From the NCBI GenBank assembly GCA_002425415.1, contig DIMG01000019.1, positions 11,353 to 75,352 of the forward strand: a DNA stretch of 64,000 bases, given 5' to 3'. A program made the translations under genes and the position numbers. The DNA is from Micavibrio sp. UBA5572 (lineage in GTDB: Bacteria > Pseudomonadota > Alphaproteobacteria > Micavibrionales > Micavibrionaceae). This document shows, piece after piece, positions 8,417 to 16,792 of the stretch (position 1 is its first letter; each line of letters begins with the position of its first letter). The notes under the pieces are model-generated. The model had not been told where the DNA came from. It searched no databases and worked only from the letters and a program-made list of their open reading frames with translations.

Positions 8417-9126
8417 TGATCTTCTCCTTCATCTTGGGTTCCGGTTTCACTTCCGGTTATCATCGTGTCAATATTTTCTTCTGATTCGTTATTCTGGCTT
8501 TTTTGCGCCTTTGGAGCAAGCACATCTTCTATTTCTCGCGTCAACAGCTCGACCAAGGCCGTTTGATCCCTCACAGCCCCACCATTTTTCCACGACAAAC
8601 GGCAACTGCCAGCCCCAAGGTCATCTGCGCCGACAAGACTCAGGCGGCCTTGTGAGGATTCCAGCAATAAGGAAATTTGAGCAGAAATATCATCCAGATC
8701 GGCTTGCGGAACGTCTATGACAATAGATGTTTGTTCCTGAGTTGAAATAACCTGACGAATAATCTGAATAATTTCATCAAGACTATGTTTGGCTGAAAAA
8801 GATGGAAAAGTCTTTGAAAAGAGGGACGTTACAAGATGAACCGCTTCTTCTTCAAAATGTTTTTCGCGGATTTGTTCGGCAAGAAATAATGATTTGATCT
8901 GGTCGTTCAATCCAGAAATCTGGGATGCAATATATTGCTCCCGACTGACGCGGGCTTCTTCAAGAGCCTCTTCCCGCCCTTTGAGATAGCCTTCTTGTTC
9001 GGCAGCCCCCATATCGTCAAGATTAAAAACAGGCGGAGGAGGCGGCAGATCAGGATCGATTTCCCGTTCTTCCTTGCTATCAAAATTATTCAGATCGAAT
9101 AAATATTTGCGGCGATCGTTGGGCAC
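8413..9126 (-). CDS. fliH: Flagellar assembly protein FliH (FlbE-type)
   Basis: A 237-aa protein in the fliH position between fliG and fliN, where Caulobacter carries flbE. Proline-rich and acidic residues 20-40 are followed by a Gly/Ala/Glu coiled segment (GYLKGREEALEEARVS), the typical FliH glycine-containing helix. The C-terminal half is the V-ATPase E-subunit-like fold, with VIDVPQADLDDISAQI and LVGADDLGAGSCRLSW. FliH regulates the export ATPase FliI and anchors it at FliN; fliI is not in this window. Identification rests on position and overall pattern, since FliH is poorly conserved. Confidence 0.85.
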   Translation of the reverse strand: MPNDRRKYLFDLNNFDSKEEREIDPDLPPPPPVFNLDDMGAAEQEGYLKGREEALEEARVSREQYIASQISGLNDQIKSLFLAEQIREKHFEEEAVHLVTSLFSKTFPSFSAKHSLDEIIQIIRQVISTQEQTSIVIDVPQADLDDISAQISLLLESSQGRLSLVGADDLGAGSCRLSWKNGGAVRDQTALVELLTREIEDVLAPKAQKSQNNESEENIDTMITGSETGTQDEGEDQ

Positions 9127-9160
9127 ACAGGCTTCCTCAAAATCAAATTTAGTAAATCAT

Positions 9161-10183
9161 CTAGTAAATCATAGAGTCTTCATCGTTATTGCCTTTGGAA
9201 AGGATAATCTCTCCACGAGACTCGAGATCTTTTGCGACATTGACAATGTATTGTTGGGATTCTTCGACATCTTTTAAACGAACAGGCCCCATAGACGCCA
9301 TATCTTCTTTCATGATTTTTGCAGCGCGTTCGGACATGTTGGAGAAGAATAAATCTTTCAGCGTGTCTGTCGCACCTTTGAGAGCAATAGGAAGTTTATC
9401 CTTGTCCGCTGCACGAATAATGGTCTGAACAGAAGTGGGATCAAGCCCACCCAAATCTTCAAAAGTAAACATCAACGCACGGATTTTCTCGGCAGCATCC
9501 GGAGCCGTTTCTTCCAATGACCCCATAATGCGGGTTTCGATAGATCTGTCCAAAGAGTTGAAAATTTCAGCCATCATCTCATGACTATCACGGCGCGTTG
9601 TTTTGGCAAGATTGGCCATAAATTCAACCCTCAATGTTTTTTCGACATCATCAAGAACATCTTTCTGGATCGCCTCCATGCGAAGCATGCGGTGAATAAC
9701 CTCCAAAGCGAACCCTTCGGGGAGAAGAGCCAAAACACGGGCGGCATGCTCGGTCGAAATTTTGGACAATACCACAGCCACAGTTTGCGGATATTCTTTT
9801 TGCAAAAAGCTGGCAAGAACTTCTTCGTTCACATTGCCCAGTTTTTCCCACATCGTCCGACCGGCAGGTCCACGAATTTCCTCCATGATCGAGCTGATTT
9901 TATCTTTATTCAGGCCGGCCTTTGAAAGCAGCCGTTCTGTACTGTCAAACGTCCCGACCAAAGAACTGCTGGAAGACATTTGTTCGGCAAATTCCATAAA
10001 CAAACGTTCAACAACCGAAGAACTGACCCGACCCAAATTCGCCATGGTCTGGGAAATTTCAAGGATTTCTTCTTCATCCATATTTTGAAAAAGACGAGCA
10101 GTATGCTCTTCTCCGAGAGAAAGAAGAAAAATGGCAGCCTTCTCGACACCGGATAATGTTCTGTAATCCTCTTTAGCGCGCAT
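9161..10183 (-). CDS. fliG: Flagellar motor switch protein FliG
   Basis: A 340-aa protein of normal length. The N-domain (LSGVEKAAIFLLSLGEEHTARLF) binds FliF. The middle armadillo-like part has the EHAARVLALLPEG motif, which corresponds to the family's EHPQ-containing segment. The C-domain carries the charged torque helix region near FTFEDLGGLDPTSVQTIIRA and the terminal VRLKDVEESQQYIVNVAKDL. It transmits torque from the stator to the rotor. It starts immediately after the fliF stop, consistent with one transcript. Confidence 0.96.
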   Translation of the reverse strand: MRAKEDYRTLSGVEKAAIFLLSLGEEHTARLFQNMDEEEILEISQTMANLGRVSSSVVERLFMEFAEQMSSSSSLVGTFDSTERLLSKAGLNKDKISSIMEEIRGPAGRTMWEKLGNVNEEVLASFLQKEYPQTVAVVLSKISTEHAARVLALLPEGFALEVIHRMLRMEAIQKDVLDDVEKTLRVEFMANLAKTTRRDSHEMMAEIFNSLDRSIETRIMGSLEETAPDAAEKIRALMFTFEDLGGLDPTSVQTIIRAADKDKLPIALKGATDTLKDLFFSNMSERAAKIMKEDMASMGPVRLKDVEESQQYIVNVAKDLESRGEIILSKGNNDEDSMIY

Positions 10184-11878
10184 CTATGTATTCTCCTGCG
10201 ACATCCAGCCACGAAGGACGGACACTGTTTCTTCCGGATATGCGGAAATAATATCTTCAACTTTTTTAAGAGTAGAGGCTTTAACACGCCCTTCGACTTT
10301 TTGGACATCAATCATGGCGTTGTCATCATCGGATTGTGAAATCATAAAATCGGATGCAGATCCGTGAGGAAGACTTTGCTGCCCCCCCATGCCTGGCGGC
10401 ATAAGAGATGGATTCTGGCCATGAGACGTTGTCAAAAGTCCGGAAGGATCCAACATGGGGTGTCCTTCTCCATCCATATCGGAAGACTCTTCTGTTGACA
10501 GTAAACGCCCGACCATTGGTTGCAAGACCAGCAAAACCACCAGAATAATCATGACAGCAACGGTCAGAACTTCCGCAGCGTCCAAAAGGTCGGCGCGGTC
10601 AAAACCAAGTATTTTGGTTCCATCGTCTTCCAGTGTTGTGGACACATCGGCAAATTGCATATTGATAACTTCTAACTTGTCGCCACGGGATTCTTCATAC
10701 CCGATTGCCGAACTGACCAAAGCGGTTAAATTTTTTATTTCATCTTCGGTGCGCGGCTTGTAAGTTTTCTTTCCTTCTTCGTCTGTGTCGTATGTTCCAT
10801 CGATCAAAACAGCCACAGAAAGTTTTTTGACTTCGCCAGTTTCGCGGACAAGAGAACGGATTGTTTTGCTGATTTCAAAATTTGTTGTTTCCTCGGTACG
10901 AGCTGCATTGGAAGAAGGGCTGGAGCCATTCAATAAATCGGCATTGCCTCCCGGGATATTATTTTGGACGGAAACAGAATTTGATGAAGCTTCGGTCTCG
11001 CTGCTTTTATCCTCGATCGTTTGAGTTGATCGGACAACCTGACCCTCAGGATCGTAAATTTCTTGGTTCTCGCTCAAACGATCAAAGTTCAAATCAGCGA
11101 CAACATTGGCGCGAACATTTCCGTAGCCGACAGTACGTCCAACGAGGTCTTCGATAACACGGGTCATATGTTGTTCGTAACTATGTTTGGCTTCTTCGGC
11201 CTTGTTTGACAGTAAAGTAACATCATCTTCACTGCCACTGGCGAGCAAAACACCTTCGGAATCAACTATCGATACATTTTTTGCTTTCAACCCGGGAACA
11301 GCCGAAGCAATCAACGATTGAATACCAAGAATTTGTTCGCGATCCAGAACAGATCCTCCGCGAAGCTTGATAAAAACACTGGCACTGGCTGGGCGGCTTT
11401 CACGTTGGAAAAGCTCGCGTTGCGGCAAGACAAGGTGAACCCTTGCACTACGAACAGTCTCAAGAGCGGTAATGGTTCTTCCCAATTCACCTTCAAGAGC
11501 GCGAACCTGATTGATGTTTTGAACAAAACTGGTCGTCCCGAAGCTGGATTGCTTGTCAAATAATTCATAACCCATCGAGCCGCCATTGGCCAAACCGGCT
11601 TGCGAGATTAAAACCCGCGCCCGACCAATGTCTTTGTCCGAAACTTTAATGGTTGTACCATCGCTACTTACTTCATACGGAATCTTTGTTTCTTCAAGTT
11701 TGGCGGAAATGGATGCGGAATCTTCTGGGGGAAGATCTTTGTAAAGCATCTTCATTTTAGGCCCTGAGACTTGCATGGAAATATAGATAAAGAAGATCAG
11801 CAGTCCCAATAGGACAGCACCCATGATGCTGAGCCGCGCGGGCCCTAATTTTTTGAGTGTTTCTAAAAAATTATTCAC
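10184..11878 (-). CDS. fliF: Flagellar MS-ring protein FliF
   Basis: A 564-aa inner-membrane ring protein, the first structure built and the platform for export gate and C ring. TM1 is at about residues 18-36 and TM2 at about 440-462. The YscJ/FliF periplasmic domains lie between them, with YKDLPPEDSASISAKLEE and TALETVRSARVHLVLPQRELF. The C-terminal tail ends in the FliG-binding helix (VSVLRGWMSQ). It is the first gene of the minus-strand fliF-fliG-fliH-fliN-flbD operon. I found no convincing sigma-54 site upstream, in keeping with an early (class II) gene. Confidence 0.97.
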   Translation of the reverse strand: MNNFLETLKKLGPARLSIMGAVLLGLLIFFIYISMQVSGPKMKMLYKDLPPEDSASISAKLEETKIPYEVSSDGTTIKVSDKDIGRARVLISQAGLANGGSMGYELFDKQSSFGTTSFVQNINQVRALEGELGRTITALETVRSARVHLVLPQRELFQRESRPASASVFIKLRGGSVLDREQILGIQSLIASAVPGLKAKNVSIVDSEGVLLASGSEDDVTLLSNKAEEAKHSYEQHMTRVIEDLVGRTVGYGNVRANVVADLNFDRLSENQEIYDPEGQVVRSTQTIEDKSSETEASSNSVSVQNNIPGGNADLLNGSSPSSNAARTEETTNFEISKTIRSLVRETGEVKKLSVAVLIDGTYDTDEEGKKTYKPRTEDEIKNLTALVSSAIGYEESRGDKLEVINMQFADVSTTLEDDGTKILGFDRADLLDAAEVLTVAVMIILVVLLVLQPMVGRLLSTEESSDMDGEGHPMLDPSGLLTTSHGQNPSLMPPGMGGQQSLPHGSASDFMISQSDDDNAMIDVQKVEGRVKASTLKKVEDIISAYPEETVSVLRGWMSQENT

Positions 11879-12360
11879 TACTGATTCCCGTTGCGTGCGT
11901 GCTGCATTTTTTATTTTGGTTGCGTGATGTCATGAATGGGGTGCGAATCCTCGAAGAAGTATCTGGCTCATTGTGAATTATTTCCGGAATACTTCAATAA
12001 AAATTCCCATCTTCTGACGAGTCTATATGTACGTCTCTCATTTTAACAGAAAACCGCGAATCTTTCCATAGTGAATAAGGAAAAAGACAATAGATTCAAT
12101 GGCCTATAGTTATGTGAATCAAAAGGGGATTGAATGACTCATTTTTACACCATCAATCTATTGATAATTTGAACAGAATAGCCTTTTGTCGCATCGGTGG
12201 GTAAGTCGCAGGAATTAACGATTTCTTTACTAAAAACATGTGTGAGTAGAGGGAAGTTTTATTGACGGAAGCATTAAAAGCATGTATCATGATAATAGGA
12301 ATAGTTGTATATTTGTAGGGAATATGCAGCTGTAATTGGGAAAAAGGTAAGGGAAGTACA
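11879..12360. promoter_or_regulatory. Divergent intergenic region between fliF and the FlaG-like gene
   Basis: This 482-bp non-coding stretch should hold promoters for fliF (leftward) and the small gene at 12361 (rightward). It contains one near match to a CtrA box, TTAACGATTTCTTTA (12215-12229; TTAA-N7-TTTA), and a TTAACAG at about 12044. I saw no sigma-54 element on either strand and no tRNA; GTGCGAATCC near 11942 resembles a T-loop but lacks a surrounding cloverleaf. Confidence 0.4.
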
Positions 12361-12873
12361 ATGATTGAGGCAGCCAATGCCGTATCGTCGAATGCACAAC
12401 TTCTCCGCGCTGTAGCGGAGCAGACTGCGACGACTCAATCCTTTGCGTCTAATCCGGCCAGAGTTCAGGCGGCGGCGATTGTAGCGCCGTATTTGAGTCC
12501 TCACGTTGATCTTAATGGCGGGTCAAGCAAGCCGATTTTTGTCGTGCGTGATGCGGAAACAGGAAGTCATATACGCCAATTTCCGACCGAGGGTCAAATT
12601 AGGGCGTATCAACGCGCGAAAGATGTTCAATCTCAGGTGCAGGCTCAGTCACAATCCAGGACGACCAGTGCCGTAGAATTCAAAGCCGAGCAGCATCAAG
12701 CAGATGTTGTTGAGAATAGTGTCGAATTCCGTCAGGCACGTCAGGAAGTAAAAGTCGCACAACAACAAAGTGTTCCTGGGGCAAATCTGGATACGGGTGG
12801 CAGCGAAACCAAGACGGCAACAAAAACAGCAAGTTTCACAGATGCAGGAACGTCACTGGATACAAAAGTGTAA
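12361..12873 (+). CDS. Hypothetical 170-aa protein with FlaG-like motif
   Basis: The middle of this protein (about residues 56-82, VRDAETGSHIRQFPTEGQIRAY) matches the pattern of FlaG and related flagellar proteins, in which a 'D-x-x-T-G-x-x-I-R-x-x-P' strand is typical. The ends are low-complexity and rich in Gln, Ala, Thr and Ser, with no signal peptide or membrane span. AAGG is 11 bases before the ATG. It stands alone on the plus strand between two minus-strand flagellar operons and is closed by a good terminator. FlaG homology is suggested only by the short motif and the context; a filament-length or cap-associated role would be inference. Confidence 0.5.
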   Translation: MIEAANAVSSNAQLLRAVAEQTATTQSFASNPARVQAAAIVAPYLSPHVDLNGGSSKPIFVVRDAETGSHIRQFPTEGQIRAYQRAKDVQSQVQAQSQSRTTSAVEFKAEQHQADVVENSVEFRQARQEVKVAQQQSVPGANLDTGGSETKTATKTASFTDAGTSLDTKV

Positions 12874-12906
12874 GCTTTTAAGCTTAAGCTAGATGTGAAT
12901 TGTCTC

Positions 12907-12935
12907 ACCGCTCATTTTATGGGCGGTTTTTTATT
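12907..12935 (+). terminator. Rho-independent terminator after the FlaG-like gene
   Basis: ACCGCTCA (12907-12914) pairs with TGGGCGGT (12920-12927, one G-U) around a five-base loop, followed by six T. It slightly overlaps the end of flbT on the other strand. Confidence 0.85.
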
Positions 12936-13341
12936 TTGGTGTGGAGCTGATACTAATTCCGCTAGCTTCTAGCAATTCATCCTCATGAGAAATAAGATCA
13001 CGAGCGTCTCGTAACGCCTTGTAATATTGACCTTGTACAATGTTGGAATTAATTCGTGAAAAGAAAACGGATGTTGACGGAATGGCAGATTGAATCATTT
13101 TTAACAACTCAAAATATTTGGGATGGTATTCGCGAGGGCTTCTGGCCAGATACATGCATTGGATCAAGAAATAAACCTTGCGGCATGGGGTTGTTGCCTC
13201 GTCTTCCTGCATAACGTCTTTTTCACGTAAGATTGGTGTATCACCGGAAATATGCAGTCTTGTGCGCTGCTTGTCGTTGGTTAAGACGGCAGATCCAATC
13301 AGGATTTTTTCTTCGGGTTTCAAATCTATTATAAGAGCCAT
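12931..13341 (-). CDS. flbT: Flagellin translation regulator FlbT
   Basis: A 136-aa protein with the FlbT signature: an N-terminal LKPEEKILIGSAVLTN strand, then ILREKDVMQEDEATTPCRKVYFLIQCMYL, the most conserved part of the family. In Caulobacter, FlbT binds flagellin mRNA and represses its translation until the hook is complete. No filament gene with a full flagellin pattern is in this window, so its target lies elsewhere unless it acts on the flagellin-like gene just upstream (13386-14183). It is the last gene of the flgI operon. Start codon context is weak, with a duplicated AAGTATAGA just before the ATG. Confidence 0.9.
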   Translation of the reverse strand: MALIIDLKPEEKILIGSAVLTNDKQRTRLHISGDTPILREKDVMQEDEATTPCRKVYFLIQCMYLARSPREYHPKYFELLKMIQSAIPSTSVFFSRINSNIVQGQYYKALRDARDLISHEDELLEASGISISSTPK

Positions 13342-13385
13342 GATCTATACTTTCTATACTTTCCGGACAAATTTGAATTGTAAAA

Positions 13386-14183
13386 TTATTGTGTTTTGAG
13401 CTTATGCAATAAGTGCATCTGACCTTCCGCCGCCATCGTTTCATCATCGGCAAAAATTTTTGCTGAGAGAAGGTCAGGGATAGATTCTGTTTCACTAAAG
13501 CTTGTAGGTTTTCCCAGAGAATCCTGCGCTTGTGACAAAAATGATAACGCAACCTCGCAAAACTCGCGTCTGGTTTTGATGGTGGAAATGTCGGATGAAA
13601 TCATGTGGCGTAATGTAACGGCCAGATCAATGGCATTGGCAACATCAATGCGCGAATTTTGGATTGAATGGAGTGATGAAAAATCAGGGCGTCTAAATCC
13701 AAGACTTTCTGCCGTCAGGCTGATGCCTTGAGTTGTCAGGGTGGAGCGACCGGCAGGATCAAATTTTATAACCAAAGCCTCACCTTTGAGTAAATTGACG
13801 GGCACAGAATTCGTTGATAAATCAATCCGTTGATCGAGTTTCATCAAAGTTTTTAAAAAGCCGTTTTCAGCATCTTGAATTTGTTCCTTGAATTGCTCGA
13901 ACCCGTCTTGGTGCTGTCCCATATTGCGGGCACGGATGGTTAAACCGCCCGCTTCTTCAAGAATGGCAATCACGTCTTGGGTATCGTTTAAAGCAACTTC
14001 CAGAACTTCAAGATCCCCATCAAAGCCTTGTAAAACTTCTAGAAATTCGCGCCGTGATTGTTTGATAATACCGAGAATTGCCGTACGGGCTTCCAATGGC
14101 GATGTGCCATCCGCAGTAGTAGATACAGTAGATTTTGAAAGAGCACGATTCAAAGATGTCGAGAGAAATATACCTGAAGTCAT
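13386..14183 (-). CDS. Flagellin/FlgL-like protein
   Basis: A 265-aa protein. The ATG at 14183 is chosen because GGAGG lies 12 bases upstream; a TTG at 14273 has no ribosome site. It begins with the flagellin-type helix (SGIFLSTSLNRALSKS). It then has a helical region, EVLEVALNDTQDVIAILEEAGGLTIRA, matching the ND1 spoke-like segment of flagellins and hook-filament junction proteins. It ends in a helix pair (NAIDLAVTLRHMIS and ALSFLSQAQDSL) like their C-terminal helix. It lacks the strongest flagellin signatures, so it may be an FlgL-like junction protein or a minor flagellin. It lies between fliK and flbT, a natural place for a secreted axial protein. Confidence 0.6.
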   Translation of the reverse strand: MTSGIFLSTSLNRALSKSTVSTTADGTSPLEARTAILGIIKQSRREFLEVLQGFDGDLEVLEVALNDTQDVIAILEEAGGLTIRARNMGQHQDGFEQFKEQIQDAENGFLKTLMKLDQRIDLSTNSVPVNLLKGEALVIKFDPAGRSTLTTQGISLTAESLGFRRPDFSSLHSIQNSRIDVANAIDLAVTLRHMISSDISTIKTRREFCEVALSFLSQAQDSLGKPTSFSETESIPDLLSAKIFADDETMAAEGQMHLLHKLKTQ

Positions 14184-14314
14184 GATACTGCCGAACCTCC
14201 TTTCTGGGGGCAACTGCAAATCGGGCGCAAATCCTCGCGCCAAAACAATATCCAGATATAACTCTAAATCCAAAATGTTAATAGTTCTTTAAAGAACGGC
14301 AGGATAGGCGTCCA

Positions 14315-15874
14315 TTACGCCATAATATTATAGCGAATAGCTCCTGTTGCTTCATCAATATGGATGCCCAGACTTGTATCAATGGTTGATTCGGAGGCAA
14401 GCCCCGAAAGATCTGTACCATCAACACCGATTTTAAAAGTATTACCGGATTTACCTTGGGACAATCCATTCCGGCCATTCTGGTTTTCCAGAGTTTGTTG
14501 AAACGCATGACTGTTATTAGACATATCAAAGCTCAACGAGGAATCATCCGTTTTGATACCGGCAGAGTCCAGAGCATGACGCAGGCTATGGATGTCCCGC
14601 TTCAAAAGCTCGAGAGTCTCTTTATTTTCAGCCAGAACAAGAACTTTCAGATTTGACCCTTTTTCAAGGCTTAATTGAACTTGAACGCGTCCCAATTCCG
14701 GCGGGTCAAGTTCAATATCAAGCTGCTGACTTTTAACCGCGCCATTTTGAAAATTATTAGTCAAAGTAGCACTAAGGGTTTGTACCGCAGGGTGGCTGGC
14801 CGCAGCAGAAGCATGAGTTAAAACGGGATTGGTCAAGGCGGACTGACCTTGCAGAGCCACAGTCGCCGCCGGATTTGGAAGTGATCCATCCAGACCGAGG
14901 GTAGACGCGCTAGATGTTGCGCCGGATAAAAACCTGAATGAGGCACTTTGTTCAGGTTTGCTTGTATCCAGCAGCCCTGAAAATTTATCTTGGCCTGTTG
15001 TCGTTGACGAAGAAGCCTTTTTGGCTGATTGGTGATTGGCTAAAGCCTCATTATTTTGGACTGCCTCAAATGGTTTCAACGGAGTATAAGGATCATCACC
15101 GGACGGCGCAAACGGGGATGTGTTTTCGGCGGTAGCTGTTGGGGCTGATCCTGATTTTGCAGAAGGAACGAGGGGTGGAGCAATCACACCGGCATAAAGA
15201 AGACTATCCGGAATACTTATGAAATCAGGGTGTTGAGCGTTTGATTTAGGATCAAAAAAGGTAACAAGAATAACGTGCAATCCAGCTATCGAGACGGCAT
15301 TCAAATCGTTGGAATCGGACGAAACAGGATGGGGTGGTAAGTCCTTATCACTGGATGAGCCATCGGCTTTCGAAAGGATTTCTGTAATATTTTTTGCAAG
15401 ACTCTCCATATCGGATGGCTGGACGGGCGCAGCAATCAAAAGAACATTGGCGTTATTCAGTACATCACTGTGCGTGCTGACCAAGTCGGAAAACTCTTCA
15501 AGGGAGAGCGTGGTAACGGAATTGTTAGCAAGGCCGTTTGAATTGGGTAGGGCAGGTGTTCCCGATGTGAGAGCAATCAGAATGTGATCGGTTAACCCGT
15601 TTGACAGGTCACTTGAGGAAAGGTTTTGTTGTCCATTCTCAATTCCGGCAAGAAAATTTCGTAAGGTAGTTTGATCGGAAGGCAGCAAGAGCAGCTGTGC
15701 CTTTGTCCCATTTTCAAGAGAAATTTCTTGTCTGGATTGAAGGCCGGACTGTGCGTGATTTTGCAACATGGAAAAAATACCTGAAAAGGCATTCGAAAAA
15801 GCAGCAGCGGATCCGGTAACAGATCCTGATGGAGCATAGCAAGAAGATGATGTGGGGAGAATGGCAGATGTCAT
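14315..15874 (-). CDS. fliK: Flagellar hook-length control protein FliK
   Basis: A 519-aa protein with a long Ser/Ala/Pro-rich N-terminal ruler part and a conserved C-terminal FliK domain at about residues 385-455. The diagnostic segment is LDIELDPPELGRVQVQLSLE, followed by LVLAENKETLELLKRDIHSLRHALDSAGI. FliK measures hook length during export and switches FlhB from hook to filament substrates. It is the fourth gene in the flgI operon. A second FliK-like protein is encoded at 36100-38079, so which one sets hook length cannot be told from sequence, although this one has the better C-terminal match. Confidence 0.9.
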   Translation of the reverse strand: MTSAILPTSSSCYAPSGSVTGSAAAFSNAFSGIFSMLQNHAQSGLQSRQEISLENGTKAQLLLLPSDQTTLRNFLAGIENGQQNLSSSDLSNGLTDHILIALTSGTPALPNSNGLANNSVTTLSLEEFSDLVSTHSDVLNNANVLLIAAPVQPSDMESLAKNITEILSKADGSSSDKDLPPHPVSSDSNDLNAVSIAGLHVILVTFFDPKSNAQHPDFISIPDSLLYAGVIAPPLVPSAKSGSAPTATAENTSPFAPSGDDPYTPLKPFEAVQNNEALANHQSAKKASSSTTTGQDKFSGLLDTSKPEQSASFRFLSGATSSASTLGLDGSLPNPAATVALQGQSALTNPVLTHASAAASHPAVQTLSATLTNNFQNGAVKSQQLDIELDPPELGRVQVQLSLEKGSNLKVLVLAENKETLELLKRDIHSLRHALDSAGIKTDDSSLSFDMSNNSHAFQQTLENQNGRNGLSQGKSGNTFKIGVDGTDLSGLASESTIDTSLGIHIDEATGAIRYNIMA

Positions 15875-15929
15875 TTTTAGTCCTCGTTTTTTTTATTTTT
15901 CTTTCTACATGTCAATCGGAGTACAAAGG

Positions 15930-16424
15930 CTAGATCGCCTCGTTAATTGCTGTTGCGATTGGGCGTTGGTGTGTGATGTCACGAGCCTTGCCTGTTCGCC
16001 CATATCCTTTCTTGCTTTGATTGACGACATTCCTTGCTGCATCGAGTAATCTATCTTGAATGCGTTTCATGCTTTTTGCACGAGACTCACAGGCACGTTT
16101 CGACTGCAATGCCAAATCTTGTAACAAATCATGAGTAGAAATAAGATGAGCTTTTAACGGTGATGTGCTCGCCCTGATTTCATCTTTGCGCTGGGCGATT
16201 TCGCCAATGCCCAATTCACAATCGCGAATGAGTTTAAGCTTGTCCGGTTGTAAGGATTGAAACCTTGCCATATCACCAGCAGAAAGAACATCGAGTTCTT
16301 GCGTATAAATTACAACAAGACGCTCCATCTTTTCGAGAACATTCGCAATCAAACGATCGGGATCAGCCGCAGAAACAGGGGCAGAATGTATTTCTTTGTT
16401 CATCAATGGTTGTGCACTGCTCAT
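15930..16424 (-). CDS. FlgN-like flagellar export chaperone
   Basis: A 164-aa, mostly helical protein in the usual flgN position near flgJ. Residues about 20-130 form a long helical hairpin (LIANVLEKMERLVVIYTQELDVLSAGD, then KLKLIRDCELGIGEIAQRKDEI) like FlgN, the chaperone for the hook-filament junction proteins FlgK and FlgL. Its start overlaps the flgJ stop by four bases (ATGA). FlgN sequences are very divergent, so the name rests on length, helix pattern and position. The neighbouring flagellin/FlgL-like gene could encode its cargo. Confidence 0.65.
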   Translation of the reverse strand: MSSAQPLMNKEIHSAPVSAADPDRLIANVLEKMERLVVIYTQELDVLSAGDMARFQSLQPDKLKLIRDCELGIGEIAQRKDEIRASTSPLKAHLISTHDLLQDLALQSKRACESRAKSMKRIQDRLLDAARNVVNQSKKGYGRTGKARDITHQRPIATAINEAI

Positions 16425-16780
16425 GAGTCGTCTCCTGTTGTGATGTGTTGCGAATGTTCTTGCTGTTTTAACAGCTCGGCTTGAATATCATCTGCGATGC
16501 CAATTCCACCTTGGTTGGAAATAATTTTCCCGTATTCCTGAACCAGCATACCGCGAAAAACTTCTTCGCCTTTGCCTCCGCCAAAAGTTTCGTCGACTTC
16601 AATCATCTCGAACATTGGCTTAATCATTTCAGACACAAAAACAGCCTCGAAATCTTTTGCGGCCTGCATTGATTTATCAAGTTTGAGAGCATTCGCAGAT
16701 TTTTTAATCGCATCAATGGAGGCTTGACCTTTTGCGGCCTGAAGGAGATCTTGTGTTGCTGTTACGCCTAAATTCGACAT
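16421..16780 (-). CDS. flgJ: Rod-binding protein FlgJ, short form without muramidase domain
   Basis: A 119-aa protein matching only the N-terminal rod-capping domain of FlgJ: DKSMQAAKDFEAVFVSEMIKPMFEMIEVD, followed by GGGKGEEVFRGMLVQEYGKII. The C-terminal glucosaminidase domain of gammaproteobacterial FlgJ is absent, as is common in alphaproteobacteria (compare CheL of Caulobacter). A separate peptidoglycan-cleaving enzyme is therefore needed for rod passage; the SLT-like protein at 2962-4323 is one candidate. It sits 12 bp after flgI in the same operon. Confidence 0.9.
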   Translation of the reverse strand: MSNLGVTATQDLLQAAKGQASIDAIKKSANALKLDKSMQAAKDFEAVFVSEMIKPMFEMIEVDETFGGGKGEEVFRGMLVQEYGKIISNQGGIGIADDIQAELLKQQEHSQHITTGDDS

Positions 16781-16792
16781 GACTGTTTGCTC

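Noticed and set aside
8063..11878. A fliI gene hidden in the fliF operon
   Set aside because: No reading frame with a Walker A ATPase of the FliI type is present; fliH is followed directly by fliN.
11935..11960. tRNA-like T-loop GTGCGAATCC
   Set aside because: No acceptor stem, anticodon arm or CCA-like end can be built around it.
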